Assembly (NCBI RefSeq): GCF_031755915.1
Contig: NC_083383.1
Location: 26,700,501-26,764,500, forward strand
Length of the DNA: 64,000 bases
From: Ziziphus jujuba
Lineage: Eukaryota > Streptophyta > Magnoliopsida > Rosales > Rhamnaceae
Direction of reading: 5' to 3'
The stretch's first letter is position 1; every line of letters begins with the position of its first letter. The notes beneath the pieces were generated by a model that saw nothing but the letters and a program-made list of their open reading frames with translations, was not told where the DNA came from and made no database searches. Below, one piece after another: positions 12,330 through 24,500 of this stretch. The translations under genes and the position numbers were made by a program.

Positions 12330-12397
12330 AACTCCCAACAGGCATTACCCACTTGGATTCCATCTGACCGATGTGAATGGAGATGCACTCTCTCATT
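12330..12397 (-). pseudogene. Alpha-tubulin first exon fragment (right arm, inverted)
   Basis: On the minus strand an ATG near 12,394 starts Met-Arg-Glu-Cys-Ile-Ser-Ile-His-Ile-Gly-Gln, the unaltered conserved alpha-tubulin start. One base is then missing relative to the left-arm copy, so the frame is lost after Gln. Similarity stops at about 12,330, shorter than the left copy. It keeps the His and Gly that the left copy has lost, so the two arms decayed independently from a normal tubulin sequence. It is followed (leftward) by an A-rich sequence rather than an intron donor. Confidence 0.8.
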
Positions 12398-12421
12398 TTT
12401 CATTTCTTTTTTAGCAAAGAA

Positions 12422-12452
<31 letters not shown>

Positions 12453-12453
<1 letters not shown>

Positions 12454-12485
12454 TTTGCCAAAGACGTATACGAAGACACCAAGGC

Positions 12486-12541
<56 letters not shown>

Positions 12542-12568
12542 CAAAGACGTATACGAAGACACCAAGGC

Positions 12569-12606
<38 letters not shown>
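12453..12606 (+). repeat. Tandem duplication in right arm with (GA)n, period about 83 bp
   Basis: The segment GTTTGCCAAAGACGTATACG plus its following ACACCAAGGCAAAA and (GA)n tract occurs at 12,453 and again at about 12,536. The left arm has only one copy (in reverse complement, about 11,155-11,185), so the duplication happened after the inverted repeat formed. The neighbouring (GA)n open frames on both strands are low complexity and not genes. Confidence 0.8.
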
Positions 12607-12609
<3 letters not shown>

Positions 12610-13237
12610 AAGATGGGAAGGATATATATATATAGAATATATATGTTTATGTTGTTTGGTTTTCTTTTTTTGTTAATGATTGATGAATTTTGTTGCAAAT
12701 TTTCTAAGAATTATGGAAGAGGGCAAGAAAAGGAAACCTCCATTTAACAAACGGAGTGCTCTTTGGCAATCCGCCGCCAGATTCCTGTAAAAACAAATCA
12801 ATATATATATATATATATATACACAAGAAGTGCTAGCAATTTTTCGAGAGTTTTTTTTTTTTTTTTTTGTAATGGGCGTGGAGCTTTTTTTTTTTTTTTT
12901 TTTTCCCGCAATTTTTTTGGAACCATATCTGGTATGGAGATTCTGGAGTTTTTTTTTTTTTTTTTTTTGTGGGGTAATGCTTTTCTTTTGCTCAGAATTT
13001 TTTAATTGATGGGAATCTTTTAATTGATGGTGTAAGCGGGAGCCATGGCATCGGGCATGAAGAGTATTTTGGTATTTTTCTCACAAGACAGAATTTTAAA
13101 CATGAGTCGTCCGTGCCAATAATTTTAAATCCAAATGCTATAATTTTAGCATGTTTTTTGACTGCATCATTTTTATCAAATCGGACCTGATTATAGAAAA
13201 ATTCTATATATATTTAGTATGTACATACCTTATTGAT

Positions 13238-15454
13238 ATTTAAATATCTATCCATGTCATTGACCCTTTTTGTCATCTTTTGTGGACAACTTAGTATTAA
13301 TTTAATTATTTTATTGCTATTATCATCCATATGCATATACTATTATCTTATCAATAATACTGGAGTTATAAAAAATTCACAAAATTTATTTATAAAATGA
13401 TATAATAGGTTATGTAGCAATATTTACTTGTTTTATTTTTTGAAATTACTTATCCATTTAAGGATTCATTTTTTTATATATTTAGATTGTATAAATATGT
13501 TAACTGATAATATATTAACATATATCATTTAATAAATAAATTGGTGAATATTTTGATACCTATAGTTATTACTATTATCTTATTTAAGGTTTGAGGAAAA
13601 GTTAATTTTTCGATTACTTATTATATTAGGGGATCTTGTACATTTTAGTTGCAAACTTTTTTTATATATATTTTACCCTTTTATATGTACATTGCCATAT
13701 TGAATCAACTTTAATTTATTAGATCTTCAGTTATATTTTGTTAAAATGTATAACTTTTGGAATTTTCTTACCAGTTGACAAGTATCCATGTTTTTAGTTT
13801 TTTTGAGATTTTACTATTTTATTTGTGGATTTTGATCCTACAATAACTTAAGTCTGATGATCTTATTGGATATCTTCAAGATTTTGATTATATATATATA
13901 TATATATACATGTATTACTTGCTTTTACCAATGTATTGCTCGGTGATAAATTATTTTTGAAGGTCACAATATAAATATTTACTACAATTTATTTATTTCT
14001 ATTTACTCAAATTTATTGCAATTTATTTTGGGCATTAATTATTGATTATGAAACTGTAATATTGATTGGTTATAACATTAACCAAATGATTAAGTCATCC
14101 TTTAAAGATTAGACAAGTTTAAAGACTATGGTCATATTTTATAGGAATGAAATTATATATAATTGGGTTAAAACAGTTTTTGAACCATTGATACTGTAGG
14201 GTGTGGCCACCCAGTCAAGGAAATAAAGCATTCTTGAGAATTGTTAAAAAATTATTTCTTATCATACTTGAAATGAATGTTATATTCTTATCATCCCTTG
14301 AAGTGGATGTTATTGGACATAGTTATTTGATATAAGAACCATTTAATAATTATAGACTTGTACATTTCATCCAATTATTATTGAGAAAGCATAATTTCTC
14401 CACTACAAGGAGAAAAAAAATAAATATATATTTATATATATGATTGAAATTGGAATGGAAAGTTATTGGTTTTGTAGTATTATACACCAACATATATTAT
14501 TTATATGTACCAAGCCTTGAAAGCAAGAGAAAAGAAATAGTAAGGATCAATTTGTTTACGTGATCAAACGAAAATAGATTCAATTTGAATGCGAATGATT
14601 TATTCTGAAGACTAAATGTTGAGAAATGGAAATGTCCAAAAATGATCCTGAAGGTCTATATGTGACAATAGAAATGTCTTTATTAATTTAATTTGGTGCT
14701 TTTTGACAATAGAAATGGTCCCTAAGGTTTTTAAATTTTTTGTTCAATATATATGGCTTTTTGAAATTTTTAGCATAAATAGCTGTATAATTGTCCTAAA
14801 TAATATATTTAGCCCCTTAGATTGAAGTACAGTATCTATATAAATTAATTTTTAGTCCAAATTACAATATTTACTTTTTTTTTATTAATTAGAAATTTTC
14901 GTTTTTTTAGATTATAATTAGAAATTTAGTTAAAGTAATGTAAATTTTTTGATATTATTTTTTATTTATGGTATACATATGGTTTAATGAAAAATATTAA
15001 TATTGTTTTCTTTTACGATTAATATTTATTTTAGGTACTATTTTGTAAAATTATTATCTTCCATTATTTCGTTTTGTAGTTTATTATTGACATTTTATTT
15101 GTTAAATAATATTTTATTTGATTATCATATTTTAAAACAAATATTTTATTTTCTGTATGTCATCAATTTTTTTCACTAAAGTATATTCTCTCCATTATTC
15201 TAATAGAATTTTTTTTTAAAAAAAAAAACAAACCGAATCAAATTTTCTAGTACACTTATCTCTCCATGTTAAAATAATAACTTATATGAAACTTTTTAAA
15301 AACTATTTATCAATTTTTTAGGGATTATAAATATAATAGAAAAAATATATCATCAATAACAATTTGAATATTCAAAAAAAAAAAAAAACTGTAACTTAAT
15401 TTGAGCATTCAAAAACAAAAATTGATATATGATTTATGAGCATTCAATATACTA
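13238..15454. other. AT-rich intergenic DNA, no gene seen
   Basis: No coding pattern on either strand. Contains (TA)n near 13,890-13,908 and several A/T runs. This stretch does not match the first part of the 3' LTR of the neighbouring Ty3 element, so that element's left LTR appears truncated here. Confidence 0.5.
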
Positions 15455-17310
15455 TCCTGTGATATAATTTATATGAACCTATAAATTGATATATGATGAT
15501 GTGCTATTTATTATATTTTTCTTGGTTTGAATCTTTTCAGAATATGGTTTTAAAGTTTAAGTTGAAAACTAATTTTCTATCTCACCAAAATAGAAGCCAT
15601 TACAACCCCTTTTCGACCCCTAATCGAAATGAACCTGAAAATTAGACTCAACAATGAATGTTTTCCAATTTGAATCACACCTAAACGATTAGCAAATCTA
15701 TACCAAGTTCATAAACCTGGGTTTTTGATTTAGTCAACTTATTGTTCGACCTCTGGGCACATTCTTTTTCAAAATAGACTTAAAAACCTTTCTTTTTAAG
15801 TTAAGAATAACTGAATTTCAACTTTTATAGAATTATTTATGATTTTTTTAACTTGACTGAGTTTTTGGAAAATAAAAAAGAAAAATACAGTTCTTACTTA
15901 AGTAACTAATATTGAATGATCTCTTTGATATATTTATACATTTATTCTTGATCTGAAATTTTTATTGCATAAGCTAGACATTCTAAGGAAAATTTAAAAA
16001 TTTATTTCATATGTTTTGGACTTATATTCATATTTTGACAAATTTTAAAATCTAGGTAAATCTGCTAGAAAAATTATAACGAGTCATAAACTCAATATTT
16101 TTTGTTATTTTTATTGAGACAATTAAACTCTTAAATTCCTCAAATTTTGCATGTTAGTTCTTTGATATCTCTATTAGTTTGTCGTAAATTATCAGGTCTA
16201 GGTCATTTTGTATGTTGAGAGTAATTGATATTTAATTGCCACATGTTTTATGCAGAAACATATTTTCCAGATTCTGTTTTGTGTTTCTAAAACATAATTG
16301 AGTATATTTTTGTGCTTATAAAGGTCTAAATATGTTTGTACAAAACTTTAACTATGTTTACTTTAATTTTCTGAAGTTTCATTCAGCAATATTAAGTTTT
16401 ACCTAATGATTTTATTTATAACTGTGGTATATGAAAATTATGTGAATAATAGTGAACTGTGTTACTAAAATTAAACTAAATACATGACACAAAGTTTTGG
16501 TATCATATCTAAGTTGGTTATGGATGGTCATAGTGCTTTACAACTATGCGATAAATCACGTGCACTATGTTATGATTAAGTTAAGTTAAGTGGGTCTTTA
16601 CACCTTATGAAAATCCAACTTTATATTTCATGTGCTCTATATTAAGACATTCGATTAAGTGTTATTAATATGATTTTCTCATATAAGATATATGTTATAA
16701 GCTATGTGGATATTATCTATATTGGCATGTTTCAAACATAAGGTACTGTTTTATATTATAAATCAATACGCAAGCCTATTATGACTTATGTTTAATGATT
16801 CATGTACTATTAGATATGGATTATGATGTATGTACGAGTTTGCATTGTAAATGAAAGGTTTTTGCATGTTTATTCTTTATAGCTTAGAAAATTATGGAGT
16901 TTACTTGTAAACTCAACCTTTGTATCTTATATCTTTTAGGTGATGACAATGAGTAAGCTTTATTGGCTCAATTGGTGGATTGTTAAAGCATCTTAGCAAT
17001 ATTTGGGAACTTCTAAACAATAAATTTTATGTTAGAAAATAAGTTGCTTAAGGTTGAACTCCTATTAGTTTAGTTAGATTTTTAAATGGATTTACTATTT
17101 TGTAGGTACTGTTTTAAATTTGTTTAAGTTATTTGTTGGAATTTACTTAGGGTGTATTTTTTAATATCGATTTCTATTCAAGTTATGGGTTTTTGAATAA
17201 TATTTATTTATAATTAATAAAGTTCTAAAAATTTCCACATTTTCATATGTTGTAAATGGTAGCCAGTTTAATTATGCTTAAGCTAAGGGGCATAGTTAGG
17301 GTGTGTTACA
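15455..17310 (+). repeat. 5' LTR remnant of the Ty3/gypsy element
   Basis: Aligns in order with about 22,615-24,924; for example both copies share AACCTATAAATTGATATAT and GGTTTTAAAGTTTAAGTTGA. It ends ...GTGTGTTACA at 17,310, directly before the primer site. The first 1.07 kb of the 3' LTR (21,541-22,614) has no counterpart on this side, so the left end is truncated or replaced. Confidence 0.75.
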
Positions 17311-17312
17311 GT

Positions 17313-17330
17313 TTTAATATCAGAGCCAGG
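17313..17330 (+). other. Primer binding site, initiator tRNA-Met type
   Basis: TTAATATCAGAGCCAGG starts three bases after the LTR end. Apart from the first few bases it matches the canonical TGGTATCAGAGCC complement of initiator tRNA-Met used by Ty3 elements to prime minus-strand DNA. Confidence 0.7.
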
Positions 17331-18400
17331 TTGGCAATTTATATTATTTGAATAAATCTTATTTTATCTTAGTACTATTGAATTTTAATTATTTTGTCTT
17401 AAATAATTATAGGAGTTCGACAAGTGCCCAAGATGATTACCAAATCCATTAGGTATTTATCTTGTTTATTTTATGTATTTAATTATTTATTGGCTATTTA
17501 CGGTGATATTTTTCTCTATGAAATGATATAATATCTAGCAAAGTAGAATATTTGAATGAATTCAAAACCATCCTATTTAATATCGATGAAGATCGGGTAC
17601 GAGATTATCTTGGCCGAAGTTGCAAAGAGAGGTATTGAGGGGAGCTTATGGTAGCGCATGAGGATAAGATAAGGGTTGATAAAAGATTCCGACCTATGCT
17701 CATTCTGAAGGAGACAAAGCTGTTGTGGAAACCAAGAAGGCAAGTAAAGAGGACCAAAACATTAATAATGGATACTGTAGCACAAGGAAAACATTAGAGG
17801 TAAATGTCTGAGGCTATCATGGAACTTGAATCTTTTACTGATGATGAAACTCTAAGTGAAAGTTGGATTACAAGCCAAATGGATGAGGAGCATTAAGTTC
17901 AGAACAAAGATAAGAGTAAAGAGGAATAAAAAATAAGATGCAATGGATATAACAGACTTAATGAAATAAATTACGGAATCTTTGATTAAGGATGAGGATC
18001 TAAGTGAGGATGGGAATTTAAACAAAGATGAGGATCCTAGTGAGGATGAAGATTAAAACATTTTGATTTATGATTTAGTTCAGTTTTATTTTAGTGGGTC
18101 AACTTTAAATATTTAAGGTTATGACTGTTATTTCATTATTACTATTATTATTATTCATATTACTATTTTATTGTTATTTTTTGTATGAATTGGATGTCTA
18201 ATTTGAATGCTAGGATATTGTGTTACAAGGAGAAAAATCTCTTCAAGCTTGGAAATGGTGAAACACTCACGTTTAATGGGATTCACACTAAAGCCCGACC
18301 AAGGGTCATTTCTAATTTGCACAATTGCACAGTATATGAAAGGGATGTTAAGCTTACCTAGCAAGTGTAGTGGACTTAAACAAGATGACACCAAAAATGT
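17331..18400 (+). pseudogene. Gag/protease region remains of the Ty3 element
   Basis: Broken plus-strand frames lie between the primer site and the RT. A stretch near 17,550-17,640 reads as charged, gag-like sequence, and Glu/Asp-rich repeats (SEDEDLSEDG-like wording) occur at about 17,985-18,050. Short frames from about 18,180 may be protease-region remains. No CCHC knuckle or Asp-Ser/Thr-Gly protease motif could be confirmed. Assignment rests on position between primer site and RT. Confidence 0.4.
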
Positions 18401-19060
18401 AGGAAGTGAAAATGGTACAAGGGTTCACCGATGTCTTTCCTGAGGATTTAACTGGATTATCACCGGATCAAGAAGTGCAATTTGCAATAGATTTGGTACC
18501 TAGAACTACACTAATATCGAAAACTTATTATATAACGGCGCCTATAGAACTTAAAGAACTTAAAGGAGTAACTACAAGAGTTGTTAAACAAGAAGTTCAT
18601 TAGGCTAAGTGTATCACATTGGGAAGTAGCTGTTTTATTTGTAAAGAAGAAAGATGGATCTATGCGGATGTTTATCAATTATCATGAGCTAAACCAAGTA
18701 ACTATCAAAAGGAGATGCTTTTTGCTAAGGATTGAGGACTTGTTTGACCAACTACAAGGAGCAAGTGTGTTCTCCAAGATAGACTTGTGATCTGGTTACC
18801 ATTAACTAAAGATTAAGGACAAAAATATTCCTAATAGTGCTTTTAGAACAAAGTATGGGCATTATGAGTTTCTAATCATGCCTTTTGGACTTACTAATGC
18901 ACTTGTAGCATTCATGGACTTGATGAATCAAGTGCTAAAGGATTGCTTGGACAAGTTCATGATTGTGTTTATTGATGATGTTTGATGTATTCAAAGAATG
19001 AGCAGGAGCATGAGCAACATTTAAGAATGGTATTACAGAGATTAAGGGAGAAGCAACTTT
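18400..19060 (+). pseudogene. Ty3/gypsy reverse transcriptase, broken
   Basis: Synthesises DNA from the element's RNA. From about 18,418 the frame gives the pre-RT Phe-x-Asp-Val-Phe-Pro-Glu-Asp-Leu motif. After a frame change near 18,580 it gives Val-Lys-Lys-Lys-Asp-Gly-Ser-Met-Arg, the Asn-Tyr-His-Glu-Leu-Asn block and Phe-Ser-Lys-Ile-Asp-Leu at about 18,772-18,789. A TGA at 18,790 interrupts, then Tyr-Gly-His-Tyr-Glu-Phe and Met-Pro-Phe-Gly-Leu-Thr-Asn-Ala follow. The catalytic block is read as Val-Phe-Ile-Asp-Asp near 18,967-18,981. Several stops (18,598, 18,790 and beyond) make it a pseudogene. The fingers, palm and catalytic blocks are all still legible, so this was a complete domain. 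Confidence 0.8.
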
Positions 19061-19229
19061 ATGTAAAGTTTAATAAATATGAATTTTAGGTCGATTCAAT
19101 AGCATTTCTTGGATATGTTGTATCAAAGGAAGGAATATAAGTTGATCAAAGTAGGGTTGCTGCTATGCAAGATTGGAGAACATCATCTAATGTAGGTGAA
19201 GTATGAAGTTTCCTTGGACTAGTTGCCTA

Positions 19230-19705
19230 CTACAGAAGGTTTGTGGAGGTTTCTGCGAGGATCACTTTGCCATTAAGTCTATTGTTGAGAAAGGATGTTG
19301 AATTCCAATGGATAGAGACTCATGAAAAAGGTTTATAGGAACTTAAGAAAAGGTTGTTTTCTGCTCTGTGCTCACCCATACCAAACGGTACAAACAAGTT
19401 TGTTATCTATAATAATGCTTATGGCATGGGAATCAGATGCGTGCTTATGTAGAATGATAAAGTAGTTTCATATGCATCACAACAAGTTAGAAATAATAGT
19501 GTTCACATTAAAGATATGGAAACACTATTTATATGGAGTTAAATGTGAGACATACACTGATCATAAGATTTTGAAATACTTCTTTATTCAAAAGTACCTG
19601 AATATGATACAAAAAAGATGGCTAGAATTAGTAAAGGATTCTAATTATGAAATCAATTATCTTCGTAGAAAAGCTAATTTACTTACCGACACCTTAAGCT
19701 GAAAG
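19230..19705 (+). pseudogene. Ty3/gypsy RNase H, broken
   Basis: Degrades the RNA strand of the RNA/DNA hybrid during reverse transcription. Recognisable pieces are a Phe-Val-Ile-Tyr segment, where the family has Ser/Thr-Asp-Ala-Ser but Asn is seen here, at about 19,399-19,430, then Val-Ser-Tyr-Ala-Ser, an Ile-Trp-Lys-His-Tyr-Leu-Tyr-Gly block at about 19,514-19,540, Tyr-Thr-Asp-His-Lys at about 19,552-19,566 and Leu-Thr-Asp-Thr-Leu-Ser at about 19,680-19,700. The frame from 19,472 to 19,702 is open for 76 codons. Upstream stops and loss of the first acidic residue mean it is inactive. Confidence 0.75.
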
Positions 19706-20059
19706 CATGTGGCATACAGTGCTAGTCTCATGACAAGTCAAAGAAAAATACAAAAGAGTTTAGGGAAGATGGATATTGAAATATAGATTCACTGACGAAT
19801 TTCAATTCTAGCAACTCATAAAAATCAACCAACCATTAAAAAGAAGATTGGGTTAGAGCAAACTTAAGATCAAAATCTAATCAATATAAGGGAGAAGGTT
19901 ATTCAAAGGTCAAGGTAAGAGTACAACATTCGTGGGACTGATACGTTAAGATTTGGAGAAAGGATAAATGTTCCTGATGATGAGGTATTAAAATATGAGA
20001 CATGACTGAGGCTTATTGTTCATCATACTCAATACATCACGAAAGTACCAAGATGTGTA

Positions 20060-21110
20060 GATATTTGAGAAGCTTGAATTGGTAGAATAACATGAGAAAT
20101 GATATTGCAAGTTTTGTCGAGAAATGCCTTACATGTCAGCAAGTGAAGGCTGAACATCAAAGGCCATCAGGATTACTTAAGCCATTAATGATCCCTCAAT
20201 GGAAGTGGGAACATATTAGTGTGGACTTTGCAAGTTGCCACCAACACAGAAAGGTATGAATGCTATTTAGTTGTATATAGACTTACAACGTCAACTCATT
20301 TTCTACCAATCAAAACAACTTACTCAATGGATCAATTGGTGAGATTATATGTGAAAGAGATAGTAAGACTTTATAGCATATACCTATGTCTATTGTGTCA
20401 AGTGAAGGATAAACATCAAAGGCCATCAAGATTACTTAAGCTATTAATGATTCCTCAAAGGAAGTGGGAACATATCAGTATGGACTTTGCAGGTTGCCAC
20501 TAACATAGAAAAGTATGAATGCTATTTAGGTAGTTGTAGATAGACTTACAAAGTCAACTCATTTTCTACCAATTAAATTAACTTACTTGATGGATCAATC
20601 GGTGAGATTACATGTGAACGAGATAGTGAAACTTCATAGCATATACTTGTGTCCATTGTGTCAAATAGAGGTCCTTGCCTCACCTTGACACTCTGTAAGA
20701 GTTTACATAAAGCAAATGGAACAAAGCTTAGGTTTAATACCGCTTTCATCCACAAACCCTTGTCAAATCAAGCGAACCATAGAAACCTTGGAGGATATGT
20801 TAAGAGCTTGTATGTAGGATTTTAACGACTTTTGGGAAGATTTTATGCCACTGGTGGAATTTTTCTACAACAATAGTTATCATGTGACTATTGGTATGGC
20901 ACCATATGAAGCACTTTAAGGAAGGAAATGTAAATCATCTATACATTGGGACGAGATAAGCGAGCAAAAGCTGCTTAGACATGAGATTTTACATCAAACT
21001 GCAGATGTGATCCCCAATATCTAAGAATGAATTAAAGTTGCTCAAAATCAGCAAAAAAGTTATGCTGATAACCAAAGAAAGGATTTAGAGTTTGGGGTAC
21101 GTGATAAGGT
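20060..21110 (+). pseudogene. Ty3/gypsy integrase, broken and internally duplicated
   Basis: Inserts the DNA copy into the host chromosome. A zinc-finger end is read at about 20,125-20,140 (Cys-Leu-Thr-Cys-Gln-Gln), followed by Arg-Pro-Ser-Gly-Leu-Leu-Lys-Pro and Trp-Lys-Trp-Glu-His-Ile, the usual approach to the core. The core region is interrupted by a tandem duplication (separate entry) and by stops. Later pieces include a Thr-Leu-Glu-Asp-Met-Leu-Arg-Ala-Cys block near 20,790 and Met-Ala-Pro-Tyr-Glu-Ala-Leu near 20,895. All acidic active-site residues could not be traced in one frame. Confidence 0.75.
20137..20655 (+). repeat. Tandem duplication within integrase, period about 260 bp
   Basis: Unit 1 is about 20,137-20,396 and unit 2 about 20,397-20,655. 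Both contain CATCAAAGGCCATCA, AAGTGGGAACATAT, TATGAATGCTATTTAG, TCAACTCATTTTCTACCAAT and GCATATAC. The copies differ by scattered substitutions and a few indels, so the duplication is not recent. Confidence 0.9.
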
Positions 21111-21279
21111 GTTTTTAAAAGTGGCCTTAATGAAAGTAGCAATGAGATTTGAAAAGAAGGGAAAATTGAGTCTGCATTGTATTAGAAATAATTGGCAATT
21201 TAGTGTATCATCTGGCCTTACCTCTCGAATTGTATAGTGTGCATGATGTCTTCAATGTGTCAAAGTTGAAGAATTATAA

Positions 21280-21500
21280 TCCTACACATGTTTTGAGTTA
21301 TGAACCTCTGGAGATTCAAAAGGATTTAACTTATGAAAAAAAAGCTGTGAATGTTTAGATCACAAGATTCAAGAACTTCATACCAAGAAAATACCATTAG
21401 TGAAGATCTTATGGAAGAATCATGCAGTCGAAGAAGCAACTTGGGAGCGGGAAGATGAAATGAGGACTAAATATCTCGAAGTTTTCAAAGAAGGTAATTT
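21280..21500 (+). pseudogene. Chromodomain-like C-terminus of the Ty3 element
   Basis: Reading frames after the integrase give a Val-Leu-Ser-Tyr-Glu-Pro-Leu start at about 21,290, then a Val-Lys-Ile-Leu-Trp-Lys-Asn-His segment followed by Glu-Glu-Ala-Thr-Trp-Glu-Arg-Glu-Asp-Glu-Met at about 21,400-21,460. In chromoviruses this domain targets integration to heterochromatin. A TAG near 21,358 and a frame change break it. Confidence 0.65.
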
Positions 21501-21526
21501 GGAGGATGAATTTTTTATTTTATTTT

Positions 21527-21540
21527 TTAAGGGGAAGAGT
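21527..21540 (+). other. Polypurine tract
   Basis: TTAAGGGGAAGAGT lies directly before the presumed TG start of the 3' LTR at 21,541. It is the expected plus-strand primer of a Ty3 element. Confidence 0.6.
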
Positions 21541-24500
21541 TGTATGACTGGTCATCCTCATAGGTTTTGAAATAAGAATTATTAATGTTTTCGAATTTAT
21601 TTAGCATTAATTAGTAAATTACGTTTTATGTGTGATTATGTGAAAAGACGGTTTTCCCTTTTTCTATTTGACACATGGTAAGGTTTAATGGTCTTTTTTT
21701 TATTTGATTATTCATTAAATATTTTTGTGAGTATAGAAATTAGGCTTATTGAGGTGCAAAGGAATGCCAAGTGGCTCACTATGATAAGTATATTCATAAC
21801 TTAAGTACCAAGTAAGCACTAATAGTAATATAGGGTTAAGCCCATGCAGATAGGTCAATTTTTTTATTTTCTCTAGAAGGCTACAAGAAGAATTACAAAA
21901 CTTATAAGTTATCGGCCAAATCCCCTGAAGTCAACTTTCCAAAGAATTTTACAAATGATTTTTCGAGTTTTCTAGAGAAAGTTATGAAGATTTTAGTGAG
22001 GTACATTTATACTGGTGGATCTTCTTGATTTGGATGGATTTTGGAGTTGGATTTGGTTTTCAAAGACCCATGGGCATGTGAGTATTAGGGTTGATGAATT
22101 TCGGGTGGAAAAGGATTTTTGTTTTCAGCTTTTATTTATTTAATGAGGAATAAAGAGCGAATATCTATTATTTTCTTTTAATTATGTTTTCCTAAAATTA
22201 ATTGATTTAGCTTTCTAGAAACCCTAATCAATCTTCCTGTCATGATACAACCTAAAGAGGAAGATAAAGAGACTTCATATAAGAGAAAACAAAGAAAATA
22301 CCGATAGTTCCTCTAGGGTTTCCAAGTGAAGGTTAAAGAGGCTTAAAGGCTTTTGAAGGACAAAGGTAAACTCTTCTCTTAGCTTGGTTCTAGATATTTT
22401 AATCTGGTATAGAAACTAACTTTACTTTTTTTTTTATTTATATTATTTGTTTTTTTAGTTGGAAATCAAGACTTTGAAGGAATTTTTTATTAATGAGTGA
22501 AATCAAGGTAATTCCCTTTACTATGAAGGATATTAGAATGTTGTTATATTTCTAATTCTTGTTTTTATGTGATGCATCAAGTTAGAATTATTGTATGGTT
22601 TGTATATGTAATTATGTTGTAATATGATTCATATGAACCTATAAATTGATATATAATGATCTTTATATGCTATATATGACGTTTTTCTTGGAGTGATTCT
22701 TTTCAAAATATGGTTTTAAAGTTTAAGTTGAAAAACAATTTTCCTTCTAACCTTAATAGAACCTAGTACGACCCCTTTTTCGACCCTTAATTATAATGTT
22801 TTCTCAAAATTAGATTTAATCTAAAAACTAGACTCATCAAAGAATGTTTGCCTATTTGAACCACTCTAAAACTATTTTTCTCTAATTAGTTATGAATTTT
22901 CTAAAATGATTTTTTTGTGTTGTTAGCAAATCTATACTAAGCTTGTAAACCTGGATTTCATTTTAGTTAACTTACTGTTTGGCCTCTAGGCACAATATTT
23001 TTTAAAATTAGACTTAAAATCCTTTCTTTTAATTAAAGAATCAACTAAATTTGGACTTTTATAGAATTATTTATGATTTTTAGAACTTGACTGAGTGTTT
23101 GTAACATCAAAAAAACATTGTTTTTACTTGAGTAACTGGTGATGAATGATAGCTTTGATATAATTATACATTTATTCTTGATTTGAAATTTTTATATTCA
23201 ATTACAGGTTCATATGAATCAATTTTGAATCAATTAAAAAATTTATTTCATGTGTTTTGGACTTATATTCAATTTTTGATGAATTTTACAATCTAGGTAT
23301 ATCTGCTGGAAAAATTGTAATGGGTCAAAAACCCAATAGTGTTTATTATTTTTGTTGGGACAATTAAACTCTTAAATTGGTCAAATTTTGCATTAGTTCT
23401 TCGATATCTCTATTAGTTTGTGGTAAATTTTCAGGACTAAATCGTTTGTATTTTAAGAGTAATTGATGTTTAATTGCCGCATATTTTGTTTAGAAACATA
23501 TTTTTTAGATTCTGTTTTGTGCTTCTAAAATATAATTGAATGATCTCTTTGATATTTATATACATTTATTTTTTACCTAGAATTTTTGCAGCATAATCTA
23601 GATGTTCTATGAAAAATTTGGAAATTTATTTCATATCTTTTGGACTTATATTCAATTTTTGATGAATTTTACAATCTGGATTAATCTACTAGAAAATTTA
23701 TAAAGGGGTCAAAAACTTGATTTTGTATATTATTTTTATGGGGTCAATTAAACTCCTAAATTCCTCAAATTTGCATTTTAGTTTTTTGATATCTTTATTA
23801 GTTTTCGGTAAATTATTAGGTTTGGATCATTTATATTTTAAGAGTAATTAATGTTTAATTGCCGCATGTTCTGTGCCAAAACATATTTTCATGATTCTCT
23901 TTTATAATTCTAAAATATAATTAAGTATGTTTTTGTGCTTATATAGGTCTGAATATGTTTGTACAGAACCTCAACTATTTCTACTTTAATTTGGAAGTTC
24001 CATTCAGCAATGTGAAGTTTTACCTAATGATTTTATTTATAATTGTGCTATATGAAATTTATGTAAAAAATAGTGTACTATGTTACTAAAATTGAACTGA
24101 GTAGAGGTTATAAAGTTTCAATATTGTGTATAATTTGGTTATGGATGGTCGTGATGCTTTGCACCTAAGTATATAAGACGCGCTTACTATGTTATGATTA
24201 AGTTGTGTTAAATGGGTATTTATATCTTATGAAAATCCAACTTTACTTTTCATGTGCTCTTTGTTAAGATATCATACTAAGTGTTATTGGTATGATTTTC
24301 TTGGATGAGATATATGTTAAAATCTATGTGGATATTAACTATATTGTCATGTTTCAAGCTAAGGTATTGCTTTATGTTGTAAATCAATATGCAAGCCTAC
24401 TATAACTTATGTTTAATGATTTACGCATTATAAGATATGGATTATGATGTATGTATGAGTTTGCTTTGTGAATGATAGATTTTTGCATGTTTATTCTTTA

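Larger units (their letters stand above)
10529..13229. mobile_element. Large inverted-repeat (foldback) element holding host gene fragments
   Basis: Left arm about 10,543-11,357, right arm about 12,330-13,215; the reverse complement of one aligns with the other over most of its length, with A/T-run length differences. Shared landmarks include CTCCAGAATCTCCATACCA, AAATTGCTAGCACTT, TTGCCAAAGAGCACTCC and GCTAAAA-type words. The arms hold an alpha-tubulin promoter/leader/first-exon region and the spacer (11,358-12,329) holds a fasciclin fragment and short repeats. The octamer TTATTGAT occurs just outside both ends (10,521-10,528 and 13,230-13,237) and could be a target-site duplication, though the AT-rich context makes chance possible. 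A Pack-MULE-like origin, or inverted duplication of captured gene DNA, are both possible; I see no transposase. Confidence 0.65.

Noticed and set aside
12299..12698. Several open frames on both strands across (GA)n/(CT)n tracts
   Set aside because: Arg-Glu or Ser-Leu dipeptide repeats produced by the microsatellite, with no protein-like content.
10521..13237. TTATTGAT as a proven target-site duplication
   Set aside because: The octamer flanks the inverted repeat, but the ends do not match exactly and the region is very AT-rich, so it is noted only as suggestive.
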